From Poa pratensis (taxonomy: Eukaryota > Streptophyta > Magnoliopsida > Poales > Poaceae), in assembly GCA_947311845.1 (NCBI GenBank), contig CAMZMU010000052.1, positions 135,648,919 through 135,712,918 on the forward strand: DNA of 64,000 nt, read 5' to 3'. Positions 1 through 11,885 of this stretch are shown piece after piece (within the stretch, counting starts at the first letter, position 1; each line of letters opens with the position of its first letter). A program made the position numbers and the translations under genes. A model generated the notes under the pieces. The model had not been told where the DNA came from and did no database searches. It saw nothing but the letters and a program-made list of their open reading frames with translations.

Positions 1-660
1 GCCAGGCGGGGCTTTAAATTTTAGGTCAGCCTTTTCCCGTCCCGGGAAATTCCGGGGTCATGTTGAGCACCGAAAGTGATTCAAAGGAACACGTGACCAA
101 ATAGATCCCCACCCAAGTCGGGTCGCGGCGACCAGAAGACTAGCGGCCAACCTGCCCTAGGGACAATTTGTAGGATCGCGACTTCTGACGGCAAATGGCC
201 AACAGTAGCACGTACCTGCAGCGAAATCAGGATCACAGAGTCACACTGCAGCTCGTTTCTCTCACCCGCTCCGGTTCAGGCTCAAGACACGCTGATTGCA
301 CGTCGCTGTGACCCGCGGGCACTTGGCCACTGGTGCTCAACAGCACAACAGCTTTGCACACCTACAGACTACAGTGCATCAGGGAGTGCTCTGAACAAGT
401 TCAGCTCGAGTTTCTGTCTGGGGGGCTTTGCTTCAGAAGCTGAAAAGGGCCGCCAGTTCGTAGGAGACGCCCCTCCTACACTCAAAGCGCCGAGCTGTTG
501 TTTGTGTTAAGCAAAGCGAGGCACGTGAGCCATCCAACGAGTGAGGTTGAGGGAAGCATAAAAAAGAATAAAATAGTACAATTTGGTAACCATAAGAACT
601 GCAGAAAGTCCCCAAGTATCAGCAGCGTAGCGTAGACACGCTTGTACTTCATCACCAGAC
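1..660. other. Gene-free left edge
   Basis: No convincing coding frame is visible on either strand. Base composition is mixed and no terminal repeat or poly(A) signature can be closed inside the window. The segment directly upstream of the TATA motif at 669-674 is the likely promoter of the small membrane-protein gene at 703. The far left may be part of a transposon running off the window, but its family is not recognisable. Confidence 0.4.
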
Positions 661-668
661 CGGGCGTG

Positions 669-674
669 TATATA
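669..674 (+). promoter_or_regulatory. TATA box of the small membrane-protein gene
   Basis: The TATATA hexamer lies about 30 bp upstream of the first in-frame ATG at 703. If it is used, the 5' leader is very short and the ATG at 799 or 802 could also serve as start. Confidence 0.45.
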
Positions 675-702
675 CATTGCCTCGATCGTGTAGTCTAGGA
701 GG

Positions 703-1026
703 ATGCAGCGGCAGCTGAGCTCACCGGAGATGCCCATTTTCCCGGCGGAGGAGCAGGAGCCCGACCTGGAGGCGAAGCCAGCGAAGGCGCCGGCCGTGAT
801 GATGGACCGGTCCATCCACCTCATACCGCTGCTCACCGTGCTCTGCTTCGTCGTCCTCTTCCTCTGCTCCCACGCCCCCTCTGCTTCTGGTAGGCGAGCA
901 CGTGTGTATATAGCAACCGTCCTGGTACTGTTGTGTTCTTTGGTTTTTGAGGTATGCGCTTTGCTGTCAGATATGGCGAGCTTCGGTGGGAAGGCTGCTG
1001 GGAACCGGAAGCCCAAGTTGCTCTGA
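703..1026 (+). CDS. Small single-pass membrane protein, two exons
   Basis: Exon 1 is 703-889 and exon 2 is 971-1026, joined by an 81-bp GT-AG intron (donor GTAGGC at 890, acceptor TGTCAG ending at 970). The joined frame gives 80 aa; an aspartate codon spans the junction. Residues 1-32 are polar and acidic. A hydrophobic stretch IHLIPLLTVLCFVVLFLCSH follows at about residues 36-55, a plausible single transmembrane helix. The tail, SASDMASFGGKAAGNRKPKL, is basic. The pattern MDRSIHLIP, helix, SDMxSFG, basic end resembles an uncharacterised plant family of short membrane proteins. No function is known to me. The start at 703 is the furthest upstream ATG in frame; 799 and 802 are alternatives that would begin at the conserved MDRS. 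The intron has no in-frame stop, so unspliced reading would give 107 aa, but the spliced version matches the family pattern better. Confidence 0.72.
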   Translation: MQRQLSSPEMPIFPAEEQEPDLEAKPAKAPAVMMDRSIHLIPLLTVLCFVVLFLCSHAPSASGRRARVYIATVLVLLCSLVFEVCALLSDMASFGGKAAGNRKPKLL

Positions 1027-1956
1027 TGGGAAGAGCTGATCGTGAGAAGAGCAGAAGAAGTGATATGACAAAGAAAAAGTGTGAACGTTTTCTGTTTTCG
1101 TTCTTGATCTCGGTTGTGAAGGAAATACAAGCCTGTAGGAACTCCAAAGAGCATATAAAGTGCAGGTGCAGCTGTAATGGCTACTGCATGATCGTGTGGT
1201 CACTCCTGTTTTGTGGCCATCTTGGGCGTCCATGATTATCTAGTGAACATAACCTCTGTTCAGTTCTTCGTTTAAGGTGTACAAATCGGTGGAATAGTTG
1301 CGGCGTACAGTCATCCTTGTCAAATATCAGTATCTGATGCTGTACGGTACTGCCGTGGCTCAGCTTCCAGTCATATCTTAGGTTCATAGCAGCACTCAAC
1401 ATACATCAAATAAAAATAACGAAAACATGAAGAAAACAGGCATGCCAAGCAAGTGAATTAAAGAACTATAAGCATTAGGCACAGAACCGAATTATCAGTT
1501 TTCAGACAATCAAGAAACCAAGAAGGTTCATGCAGGCAGCAGGAAAACAAACATGGTTTTCGAGTTTCCGCATTTCATGTATACGATTTTGGCTACACGA
1601 CATATTTGACTAATATATACAATAAAAGTACTCGTATTAACGGCGCAGATATAAATTCAGAAATTAGGCCATAAGAAAAATTGTCCAGCGTCCAACCCAA
1701 TGAGTATCAGAGATACAGATACATGGTATATCCACAGAGAAGCCAAGGTCATACACATAATTTGAGACAACTAATTTGACACTGAAGTGCATAATAATAG
1801 TGTTTCATTAATTAAAACAGCTGCTGTAAATTGCAAACTCTTTAGGTCCCAATAAATTTCAACCTTCAAACAGGTGAATTGAATACTGCAATCGCAACAC
1901 TACAGCCTGAATTCAACAACAATTTCATGTCTATTTACAACCATGTATCAACCAGA
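1027..1956. other. Intergenic, convergent 3' flanks
   Basis: This AT-rich stretch lies between the ends of two convergent genes. The first 200-300 bp is probably the 3' UTR of the small membrane-protein gene. The last part before 1957 is probably the 3' UTR of the BPA1-like gene on the other strand. I see no other gene or closed repeat. Confidence 0.4.
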
Positions 1957-4900
1957 TCACAGAATCAAGCCCTGAGCAGGTTCAGGTTTTTTAGGAGCAG
2001 CAACAGCTGGTGGTGGTGGAGATGCGTTGCCAGCATCCTCTACTGCAATGGGGACAGTTGCAGCTGTAGATATGGGAAAATTTCAGGGGTTTCAAGGGCA
2101 TGCATCTGTGAATTCATGGCCCATATCTCTGTGCATTACAGGGCCGTCTGATATGTTAGCTTGCGCAGTCTCGCCCGCAACAGTCCTGCCTTCCTGTTCA
2201 GCGGCTATTTTCTCCTTTGCCTTTGCCCCAACGTCATTTGCGGTATTCGCAACCTTACTAAAGGCACCGGTTACCCATGCTGCTCCAGTAAGGACATACC
2301 TGTTTTCATGATGGCAGATCCAGCAGTAGAGACACCCTGTTCAGCAGCTGCAAGAGCTGACTTTGTTTTCTCAGAGACTAGATATTTCTGATCCAAGTCC
2401 TTCACTTTGTCATTTACAACTGAAGTACCAACACTGATCTTCTCACTCAAACCAATTCTCTTGTCAAAGGAAGATACTCTAGCACTTGCAGTTGATGTGA
2501 GCTGATGCTTCTCATCCAAAGCTTTTGCTTCTTCAGTGCATCCCTACCAAGAATGAACCCCTTGGCCAGCATGGTCCCAACAATGTCCTCTGCTTTCTCA
2601 AGAGCAGAAGGCTCCTTGGGCTGAGGGTGCAAACAACACAGCAATTTCGATTACCACCAAAAAATACCATACTACACTACAGACATGCATATTACACATT
2701 ACCAACAATACCTCTAGATCAGCTAAAACATACGCTGGTAGCTCATAATCAGTGGCTGGTGTTACGATGACAGCCATATCAACTATTGTGGCACCCTGAA
2801 CGGCAGTCAAACATGTGTCACATTCATCATAAGAACAGTTTCAGAAAGACAAAAATTCGGCAATTTAAGCAGCAGACCAAGAAACAATTCTATAACTAGC
2901 TATGTATCTGCAAATAAAAGTTCTTGCCTATCCAAATATATTGGGTGCGTGTTGAAATATCAGTTGGGAATGATTACACAAAATTCCAGCATTAGAATAT
3001 TCAGTGGAACTAAGGAATATCTTTTCTAATCATCTACAACTGGCAGCCGAGATCATGATAACAATTTACAGAACATGGTTACAGATCAGTGATATTTAGG
3101 CTTCTTAATAAAACTCCATCGAGTATGAAATAGAGGACATTTTTAGCAGAGACCAAAAAAAAATATAAGTGACTAAAGCAACTTCACCTATTATGTCTAG
3201 ATTGCTGTATGCACTGCTTGCAAGCAGGGAATACAAAGTAAACTGGATATTTACGAGGGATATAGAAAGAATAACACACTTCTTTGACATTGGAATATAA
3301 TATACCCTTATATTTTCGAACAGATGGGAGTATATCGCCATATCGGTGTATGCAATTAAATGATCCAGAGTTGCATCACCATTGCATGACAAACAATTCA
3401 GTCAACCAACCATCTATTTTTGGGGGAAAACAAAGATTTTTTCAGATACAGGAGGTAAAGAAGGTACCGTAAGAAGCATAGCTGTCTCAGCCCCTTGCTT
3501 GTCTTTAAAAGTAATGTATGCTACTTGAGACAACTCGTCGTCACTGCAAGAAAATGAAATAGGTTAATGCAATTCATAGTACATGATGTATAACAAACAT
3601 AACGAAGATGATAGTACTAACCTTCGCATTTCAACATGGACAAGGTCACCAGAAAAGGAGAAGAATTCCTTTACATCTCTTTGTGCCGCTTTCAGTGACA
3701 AATTGCTCACCATGACCGTGCTAAGTGTGGTTGTCTTCAAAGAACAAATGGTATAAAAGGAACAATCAATAGGCCATCTGATAGACTATATATCCTTCTA
3801 AGTTAAATGAGAATAAGGTATGCAATACAAAGTTGTACAGTATCCAAAAAAGAAAAGGAAACATGATACCTCAAGTTCACGATACAACTACTATTGGAGA
3901 CTTCTATGTACTACCATATGAAGCGCGAATGTGGTTTGCCAACCTTCCTACTCAAGTAGGAAAGCCCAGCTTACAAACAGGACCTTAAGACCCCACAGTT
4001 CTGCCCATGACAGAAAATGGGGACTTTGTACCCAATTTCTTTGGACTATTTCTGTATTTCAAATAGAAATAATTTTTTCGTTAACATTGACGGTTAATGT
4101 TGCATATCGAATTGTCTGGAATGGGATGCAGCACTCGCATGTTAATAAAGTCATTACATGTGGTTATGTTAGCTTTTATACATAACGAGGAGTATTCATT
4201 TATATGCAGAAATAGAATCAGTATTCGATATTCAAAATGCACATATATGCACCGCTTAGACCTTTTTGCGTGGCGTGCATTACATGTACTAATTATATTT
4301 CACTAATCAGCAAAGTTAACAAATCTGACTATACAGAAGAGGTAAGCTGTAAACCGGTGTCATTGCCGCTCATTTGTCAACTTTGCTTACACAACCGAAC
4401 CGATTTTAAGAAATACAGGGGAAAAGAAGGCTGGCTAGCCACGATATACTGATTGTTACACAACATTCTCATAGCTATAAAAACGCAAGGAAGAGAAGCA
4501 ATAATAACTCCCCCCTCAATTGCTTCAGCACAAGCAAGTAGACATAAATAGATAATAGGGCCACGGTATCAACCAGGGAATATACAGACTAGTTAAATCA
4601 GGCACTGATGCACACTGAAACCACTCAACAATGGCCGGACAGCATTAGTTTCCCTGGCCATTGCACATTCATCTCAGAGGTACAATGCCGCCCCAAACGG
4701 GACGAGATTTCACCAGAAAACATTGGTAACAAATTGCTGCCCGGCAGCCGAAAGATACACCATTGCACATTTCATTCCTACCGAATAACGGTTGCTGGCG
4801 CCCCAAGTCTGCAGCTTTCCCATCTTTGCCAGAACAGCTGGACTACAGAAAAATCTATGTCCCCCAAAATCTCGCATCTGGAAACCCCAGACCTAAACCC

Positions 4901-5037
4901 CAGTTTCTAGGTTCCAAATCGCGAACCAAATCAAGAGAATACATATACTCGGATCGGAAATGGCGCAGCCCACGGCTCCAATAGCGATTTGCGAACAAGT
5001 GAGAGGGAAAGGGGGGAAGACGTGAGCTCACCGCCAT
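1957..5037 (-). pseudogene. BPA1-like: BPA1-like RRM protein gene (binding partner of ACD11), five exons with indels
   Basis: Reading the minus strand, coding exons are 5032-5037 (ATG GCG), 3622-3734, 3468-3543, 2712-2795 and 1957-2620. All introns are GT-AG, and the first four exons join in frame. The product starts with an RRM: FFSFSGDLVHVEMR (RNP2 to beta-2 region) then AYITFKDKQGAETA (RNP1-like). GATIVDMAVIVTPATDYELP follows, then PKEPSALEKAEDIVGTMLAKGF, a helical segment SEKISVGTSVVNDKV, and an end matching PKKPEPAQGLIL. In plants this family binds ACD11, a sphingolipid-transfer protein, and affects defence-related cell death. Exon 5 is not open. One base is missing near 2527-2535 (after DAL), one A is missing in the run at 2303-2306, and a compensating pair of indels is needed near 2070-2098. 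Reconnected frames follow the family to the final TGA at 1957-1959. It is either a young pseudogene or an intact gene with assembly errors. Family identity is secure; functional status is open. Confidence 0.82.
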
Positions 5038-5153
5038 GGCTGCGATGCGAGGACGAGATCTCCGAACCCTAAACCGCTGACTTGAATCGGGAAACGGGAA
5101 GAAGAGCTGGAGAAAAATATTGGAGAAGAAATGGATCCGCCGTGTCCGGCGGG

Positions 5154-5160
5154 ATTTATA
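5154..5160 (-). promoter_or_regulatory. TATA box of the BPA1-like gene
   Basis: TATAAAT on the minus strand lies about 118 bp upstream of the ATG at 5037, leaving room for a normal plant 5' leader. No other promoter element is obvious. Confidence 0.45.
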
Positions 5161-5627
5161 ATGGAGCAGGCGCCGGTTTCTGCCGTCCGACTTCAACAGT
5201 AGACGTGGAAGCGGTGATGTGGCGACGTGTGGGGCTTGCTTGGTGGGACCCACTTGCTTTGGGCTTTACTTTTGGGTCCGGCCGGGTCTAGATTTGGCCC
5301 CGATCTGACCCGACGCAGCCTGGTAACAAAGTGGAGTATTTGTTTTTGACGTTTGACCAGCAAACTGTCTCTGCGTTGCAATGGATATAAATATTATATT
5401 CAGTTAATCGGTATGACCATGTGTCCATCATTTGTACATTCGTTTCGTGAAATTATTTGTAAACTTCCAATCTGTGTTATTTAATAAGGAAATCAGAAGC
5501 ATGAAGGGGCGAGAAGTCATTATTCTTTCTCAAGCATGAGAGATGGACGCATGCATCCAGCAGCTGAGTGTCAATACATTTATAAAAATCATATTGATCG
5601 CAGTTCATTTTGATAATAAAAATGTTA

Positions 5628-5863
5628 TTCCCTCCGTCTTTTCTATATGTAGAGTGTATATCTTTTGCCACGGAAATTAACACAGTGTTGATGGAGGAAA
5701 GCTTATAGCAGTTTGGACGAAATTACCTGTGGCTAACTGACGTGGGAAAAGATGAAGAAACATAATTTAATCTCTAAAAAAAATCATATGAGTCGTGAAA
5801 ATCACTATACCGTATATTTTGGATTTTCCTAAAAAACACGCTTATATCTAGAAACGAATGGAG
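5628..5863. mobile_element. Stowaway-like MITE
   Basis: The left end TTCCCTCCGTCTTTTCTATA and the reverse complement of the right end, CTCCATTCGTTTCTAGATAT, form imperfect terminal inverted repeats of the CTCCCTCCG type. The element is flanked by TA dinucleotides (5626-5627 and 5864-5865), the usual Tc1/mariner target duplication. At 236 bp with no ORF it fits a diverged Stowaway MITE. Confidence 0.55.
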
Positions 5864-5865
5864 TA

Positions 5866-7510
5866 TTTGAAAAAACTCAGCTCTCCAAAAGTGAAATGTC
5901 CAAGATAAATTTCAAATGCAGTTAAATTTTTAACATAAAAGCTAAGAACCATTAAAAGATACTAGCTTCTAAAATAACATCAAAACCTTGCTATTGTTTC
6001 AGTAAAGAAAATTACAATATATATTACAAACGGCTAGCTCCAATAGAGAAAGAATAATTTGATTTAGCGTACAGTTACAATTTTGATCTACTGTTGCAGA
6101 TAGACGAGGAAATGGTGATATTCAGCAAAGGCAGAGACGCCCAACTATTGAACTACATACTGTGTGTTGTGTGCTGCAGGTATATGGTGCAGGTATTGTG
6201 TTTCCATACAACAAACCTACAAACAAATTAGCAGGCAGGATGAGAGGAACAACCCCATGACTTTCGTCGTTTATCCAAGATAACACCACATTACAAGAAA
6301 TGCACTTGCTTCCATACAATACAGGACAAAAGGAGTTCAAGCTAACCAAATTATATGTAGAGATGGCAGGGTGTACGGTGGATTACACTACATATAGGAT
6401 AAAGTAATTAAATGCAAGCAAGTAACAACTAAAATGCTGCATTAGGGCGTCACATGAAAGCTGACGAAGGCTGAAGAGATAAAAGTAGGGGCGTTCATTT
6501 TTCGGCCGCAACGGTTGGCGCCGACGGTGAGACGATGGACTGCCAAAACATGGATAGGAAGTCACATTGTAGGGAGTTTATGACGAGAAGAAGAAAAAAT
6601 GATTTTCAGTAGTGAAGTTTTCAATGATTTATTTATTAAAATCAATCCACGGCATGTAAATTTTCATATATATTTTGTTTACAATAAAGAATAATTAAGT
6701 AGCACGTTGCAACGCACGGGCAGGAATTACGATGCATGTAAGCTACAAACAAATGGTATTACATCTCCCATTGGCATACTTCTTCATCCATAAATCATAC
6801 GCTCGGCATTTTTATCACATCATAGTATCATAGTTGACCCTAGTACAGTAGTACTCAGCGTTCGTTGCACCTTTCGTTAACCTCCTCAATAATAAAATTA
6901 TCGACAAGATGATCATCAGCATCTTGGACACCAGAGTTTCAACAAGTTCTAGAATGAAGGCGTCCATTTCTGTAGAAAGGAACATAAGTACACAAGAAAA
7001 CGCATGAACATAAGAGAGTAATCAGCATAGCTACAAATAAGCCCAATGAAAATCATTCGATTTCCAATGCATGAAAGTGTTCGAACAGATGTTTCTGTTT
7101 GTATTTCAGACAAGTGCCTGGAATCTTGCTGACAATAATACGAGCTTTTTCTGCACGTTTGAGATTCAGTTGAGCGCCTCGGCTTGACTTCTATCTGCTG
7201 TCATCATGTAGAAGGATTTTAAATTAGTGAGTGAGAATTGAGAAGCTACTCCCAAAACCAGCAGCGAACTGGGTTGATAAAATTAATTATTTCGCTAATA
7301 TATCTTTCTGCTCATTGATTGTTCCTTTGCTTTTGCTATCTGGCCTTCATGTCTGCAATCAGTTATTTCGTCTATATATGTTCCCTGCCTTAACCAGCAA
7401 CAATAATTTCAAATGGGCCACAGTGGTGTCCATTACTCTGTGACCACTGGAATAGATGTCTTCGGCTCAGTTTGCTACTTGAAAAGATCTCTTTCATCTT
7501 GTTGTATTTT
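5866..7510. other. Intergenic AT-rich DNA
   Basis: No coding sequence is supported. Around 6690-6722 a motif CGTTGCAACGCACGGGCA resembles the conserved end of some grass transposons, but the adjoining terminus is degraded and no boundaries can be set. Nothing else is recognisable. Confidence 0.35.
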
Positions 7511-7523
7511 AGTTGATCTAGCT

Positions 7524-8659
7524 GCTCACAAGCCGATCTCTAGGACTTGGTCTGAAGCCTAACTTTCCCCGTTCTTTCCTCTCCACCGCTTTGAGAGTCG
7601 TATCGAGCTTTTCTTCTTCGCCGACGGCTCGCTTCCCGTTCCTCTCGGGCGGCGCCGCCGCTTGGGCTGGATACGGATGCGCAGCTCGTCGTGTATATAT
7701 TAGCTGTAGATTTAGTGTTCGTTTGCCTTTTTGGCGCTTGCCCTCCGTGGCGGCTGAGGGTAGAAAGAGGATCTCCGGCGGCCAGATCTTCTGATCCTTG
7801 TTCTTCCTCTGCTGCGTGGCTCTCCGACGGTGGCAGTCGGTGACGCCAGCGGCGTGGAGGGGAACGGACATCCCTCCTAATAAGGTCAGCCTTGGGTGCT
7901 TCGAAATGGAGGCGTTGGATCTCCTCCGATTCGATGTGGTCCCTCTCCCGGCGAGAAAGCTTCCATGGTGGAAGCTCGTGCCACTGGAGACCACCGCTCG
8001 CCCTCAGAATAAGATCCAGGTGAGCTTCATCTGCTGTAATCTTTGGCTACCTCCTCTGGATCGTGGCAAGGATCTGGAGTCTGACGGTTGCTCGTCTCTA
8101 TTGCGACGGTGGGATGAAGCTTGCAGTGGCTGTGCGGATGCGGTGGGAGCTGCGGCTCGTCCTCATTTCTTCAGCCATCGAGGAGATGGAGAAGGGGAGT
8201 GGTGGACCGCTGTTCTTCATCAACCTGCATGGTCGGGATTGCTAGCTGCTGCTTCTGGCGGAGTACATCAACGGCGGCGAAGATGCGCCGCTGTTATCCA
8301 TGGTCAACGGGCCACTCCGTGCTGTGCTGCTGCGTGCATCACAGCGTCTTCAACCTCCTGGCCGGAGTGCCAAGCTGGAGGCCCTTTTGCGACTCTGTTG
8401 CGGCGTTCATCGTCAACATGATGCCAAGTGGTTCCGTCCCCGGCGTCGGTGCTGGCGGCCGCGACGTCGAGAGCATCTTCTTCCACGGTGGAGAGGGTCC
8501 CAATTGCTTTTTTCAATTTTTAGTAGGGCCCTTTTTGTAAAAGCAGGGGACTTGTTTGTATTTTTTCTTCTCTTGAGGTCCTCCATGTAAAATGTAAACC
8601 CACCGAGTAATGGCAGCTCTGGATCCTTCGGGGTCCTTCCCTTGTGTTCAAAAAAAAAA
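7524..8659 (+). mobile_element. Poly(A)-tailed non-LTR retroposon without a recognised ORF
   Basis: The segment ends in a run of about 11 A residues and is bracketed by a perfect 13-bp direct repeat, AGTTGATCTAGCT, at 7511-7523 and 8660-8672. This is the signature of target-primed reverse transcription. The interior is GC-rich and holds open stretches (for example 7798-8421), none with reverse-transcriptase or zinc-knuckle motifs. It could be a non-autonomous LINE derivative or a retroposed transcript. The body is about 1.14 kb, too long for a typical SINE. Confidence 0.7.
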
Positions 8660-8672
8660 AGTTGATCTAGCT

Positions 8673-9888
8673 TTTGAACTTCTTTCTCAGCCTGCATTTG
8701 AAGGAAAAATCAAATGGAGCATAAAACATAATTCATGACAGAGAGTAGTTCTCTACCAGATAATCTCTAGCGAAAACTCACATGTTCAATCAAATCAAGT
8801 TCTAGAGCTCCAGGAGCGCTGATCTGTTGCAGTTGACATGATCAAACATGCTCCTTTCTTCCACGGGAGCGTCCATGACATCCCAAAGAGGCAAAGATCA
8901 CATAGTTAACCAGCAAGCTCATGTAATGCGGCATGAGCTTCAGTTTTTAATAAATGGGCTTTCGTTGACGTGATGACTACGGGCAATTTTGCTCATGTAG
9001 CCAAAATATGCGATTATGAGCAATTGATACAAAGCTTCTAAATCCCTATTGCTAGCACTACCATGCCCCGTAACTCCCTCAACAGCAATGAATAGCGATT
9101 GGATGACAGGAGGGGATCGGAACTATGCTATGGGAGGGGCGCGATCTGAACGTACGTACCCATCAGCGAGGCACACTTCTGAATTTCGTAGACACTGGCG
9201 GCGAGGTTAGCGAGAGCAGCAGCGGCAAGAAACTCATAGAGGACGAGGATGGCGACGCGGGCAGGACGGCGGCCCAAGGCGGCGAGCCTGGCTCGGCCAG
9301 GATGTCGACGTAGGCGTGTGGCCGTGGGGGCAGCTCGAGCGGTACATGCATGTGAGAGAGAGATTCAGGACACGGGCAGAAGTGTAGCCCATGGAACGAT
9401 CTTCTTGGGGGAGCAAACACCGGTGTTTACGGGTAGGATTGGTGTAACAAAACGTATGAATGCCCGAGTCTCGGCGCGCATATTCAGCGTTTGACGGGAG
9501 GAGAAAACAGGATAAGCAAGGAAAGTTGGACGAAGGAGGACGGTTTTGCGGTTTGGCAGACTAAGGAACAAAATTTTCTTTTTAGATAGCAGAGAGAAGA
9601 TAACTTTTCTTTTGACGTTTGGTAACGAAGATGAGCAGGGTGTAAGTGATTATGATAAAAAAAATCGATAAAACATTTCTAAAACTGCAAGTACTTTTCC
9701 ATACGAAGCGGAAATGTGGATAGTACTAGTTAACGTATTTGAAAAGAAAAAAACGTATTTGGGAAAACATGCTGAAGACATATTTCAGGGACAACACGTT
9801 TATACAGCATTAAGTTCCGAACTCGAATTCAACAGGTAAACATGAAGTTCTTTTATTCTGGAAACATAGAGCAACGCAGTGGCTGCTA
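8673..9888. other. Intergenic region upstream of the retroposon and downstream of DUF674 copy 1
   Basis: A GC-rich patch at about 9120-9490 has short open frames on both strands but no recognisable domain or splice structure. The rest is AT-rich. The last part is probably the 3' UTR of the DUF674 gene on the minus strand. Confidence 0.35.
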
Positions 9889-10896
9889 CTAATATAGACC
9901 GTAGCTGTGGTGATGGAGCTTCCTCATATTATTGGGAGGCAGAAATACAGTGCTGAGAGCTTTGCGGGTCACCAAGGCAGCTCTCAGTAGCTCCATAACC
10001 TGTTAAAAAAAATCAGCAAAACTTATTTAGTTAGCCGATCAGAGTGTGTGGATCGAGTTTTATGATTTGGAGAAGAAATGCATATATCGACAGAAAGTCA
10101 TAACCTGGGTTTTTGTCAAAGTGAGTTCTTTTTCCACGAGGTCCTTTCTCTGAATCTTGGCTTCAGTAATAACTTTTAGAGTGCTTGCTAAGGACAGCGG
10201 AAGAAGACACAGATCATCAGTAACCATGAAGTTCTGCGGCCCCTGCTTGACATATGATTCTCCACTGCCACTTTCTCCCTTGGGAGATCTGGGGTCCCGC
10301 TCATTAAGGATTGCTTTCTTTACATTGCCGCAATTTTTATATGTCAGACCATATCCCGGTTTGAAATACTGCTCAAGACAACGAGCAAGATTTCTGAAAC
10401 CTCCGATCTTGAAGCACGTGAAGCAGCTACTTATCTCTTGATTATATGGAGACAGTTCTTCAACTTGAAGCATCTTACTAGTGCCGCAACCGAAAAAGGG
10501 TGCCAGATTTGGGGACAGTAGCAAGTTGTGGACTTCTGGTCTCAAGAATCCTTCTGCAGATCCATCTAAGCTACTATACAGATTATCAACACAACCATTT
10601 GATGCATACTTCCCATACTTTTGCACCAAGGATCCTAGCGGTATGCTAAAAAATCCAAAGAGAATATCCACAAAATTGCCATCAACTTCAGCATACAACA
10701 CTGATGAATTGTTCTTAGTCTGAAGAACCTTAATCTTGACACTGTTTAACGTCTGCTCAGAATCGTTTCCTTGTTCAGGATGCAAGTTCTCAGGGAGCAT
10801 ATCTATGACTGAATCATCAGGCGCGATAGCAACATCGAAATAGTGACCAGTTAAAGGATTCTTGGACGTTAATGATCTCTTCAGCAGGCTAATCAT
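9889..10896 (-). CDS. DUF674 family protein, copy 1, lacking the first exon
   Basis: Exons on the minus strand are 10105-10896 and 9889-9999, separated by a 105-bp GT-AG intron. Together they encode 300 aa ending in LHHHSYGLY. DUF674 proteins normally have two related halves; here only the second half is present. It holds LTSKNPLTGHYFDVAI, SSVLYAEVDGNFVDILFGFF, CVDNLYSSL, LLLSPNLAPFFGCG, FMVTDDLCLLPLSL and ELTLTKTQ. The reading frame starts exactly at the splice-acceptor position of the paralogues. There the first codon is ATA in the other two copies and ATG here, so the truncated frame happens to have a start. A cysteine-containing insertion (SSCFTCFKIGG to YKNCGNVKK) is not seen in copies 2 and 3. 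Upstream of 10,905 no first half is found; instead a hAT-type MITE fragment abuts the exon. It is either a truncated pseudogene or a half-length derivative. The biochemical function of DUF674 is unknown. Confidence 0.8.
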
Positions 10897-10914
10897 CTAG
10901 GCTCCACTGGGAAT

Positions 10915-11068
10915 AAGTTTTTTTTGACGTCTTTATGTTTAAATCGTGAATTCGAGCCGGAATATTTGGCCGGTAACCGGCCGGTATTTTCCGGTAACCA
11001 CGGTTACCGGAAATATCGGCCCTCTCCGGAATTTTTTTTGAGCTGGTTACCAAAACCTTGGTATCTTC
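10915..11068. mobile_element. Truncated hAT-type MITE, CAAGGTTTCGG family
   Basis: It shares blocks (GGCCGGTAACCGG, CCGGAAATATCGGCCC, GGAATTTTTTTTGA, ACCTTGG) with the complete element at 59,899-60,120. The right terminus ends in AAAACCTTG. The left terminus is missing; similarity stops at about 10,916, next to the first codon of DUF674 copy 1. Confidence 0.55.
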
Positions 11069-11439
11069 TCGCATTCCTTTTCCCCTACATATATATACCA
11101 GTCTACTACTGTAGATCCCATGAATCACTTCCTCTTCCAATTCCTCACAGAACAGAATAATGCTTCTGAGCTTCTCCATCCCCAACATGCACCGGCCGCC
11201 GGCTTGCCGTTGCGGCCAAGTGATTTTACCTCCCCCGTCTACCTTCCCGTTGGCATTGATGGAGTGATTGATCCGTCCTCTCCCCTGTTTTGTAATTTTG
11301 TATGCAAAGATTGATTAGCAGAAGTATATTTCTCCCCTTTATGTTCTTGAGATATACTCCAAAACTGAGCGAGATTCACTAGAAAACCTCTGTAAGTATA
11401 TTTCTCCACGCGGCGGTATTTGTTTGTTTTATAGTGAAA

Positions 11440-11885
11440 ACAGAAAGTTATTTAGATGGATTTATATATATCAGCGCAAGTCCTCCTTCAGAGCTCATCT
11501 TCTCCATTTTGTGTAACAAATTGGATATGGCTAACTTTATTTATTCTTACTTCATTTTGGAAACCGAGATTATTACAGATGGGCTCATATATCAGTGCAA
11601 GTCTTCCTTCAGAGCTCATTTTTCTCCAGTGCGGTTTGGGAATTGGGGCATGGCAAATTAACTTTTATTGAGTGAAAAGGGAGTTCTTCAGGTGGGCTCA
11701 TATCAGTGCAAATCCTCAGTCAGAGCTCATTCTTCTCCAGTGTTGTGTAACACTTTGGGATATGGCAAACTTCTTTTTGGTGAAAACGTAGAGTTCTTCA
11801 GGTGGGGACATGTATCAATGCAAGTCCTCTTTCAGACTTCTTCTCCAATGTTGTGTAACAGTTTGGATCATGGCAAATACTCTTG
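11440..11885. repeat. Degenerate tandem repeat, about 115-bp unit, four copies
   Basis: Copies begin near 11,455, 11,578, 11,692 and 11,801. Each carries the order GGGCTCATATATCAGTGCAA, TCCTTCAGAGCTCAT, TTCTCCA, TTGTGTAACA, TATGGCAAA. Spacing shortens from 123 to 109 bp. No protein-coding repeat is implied because the frames are not conserved. Confidence 0.7.
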
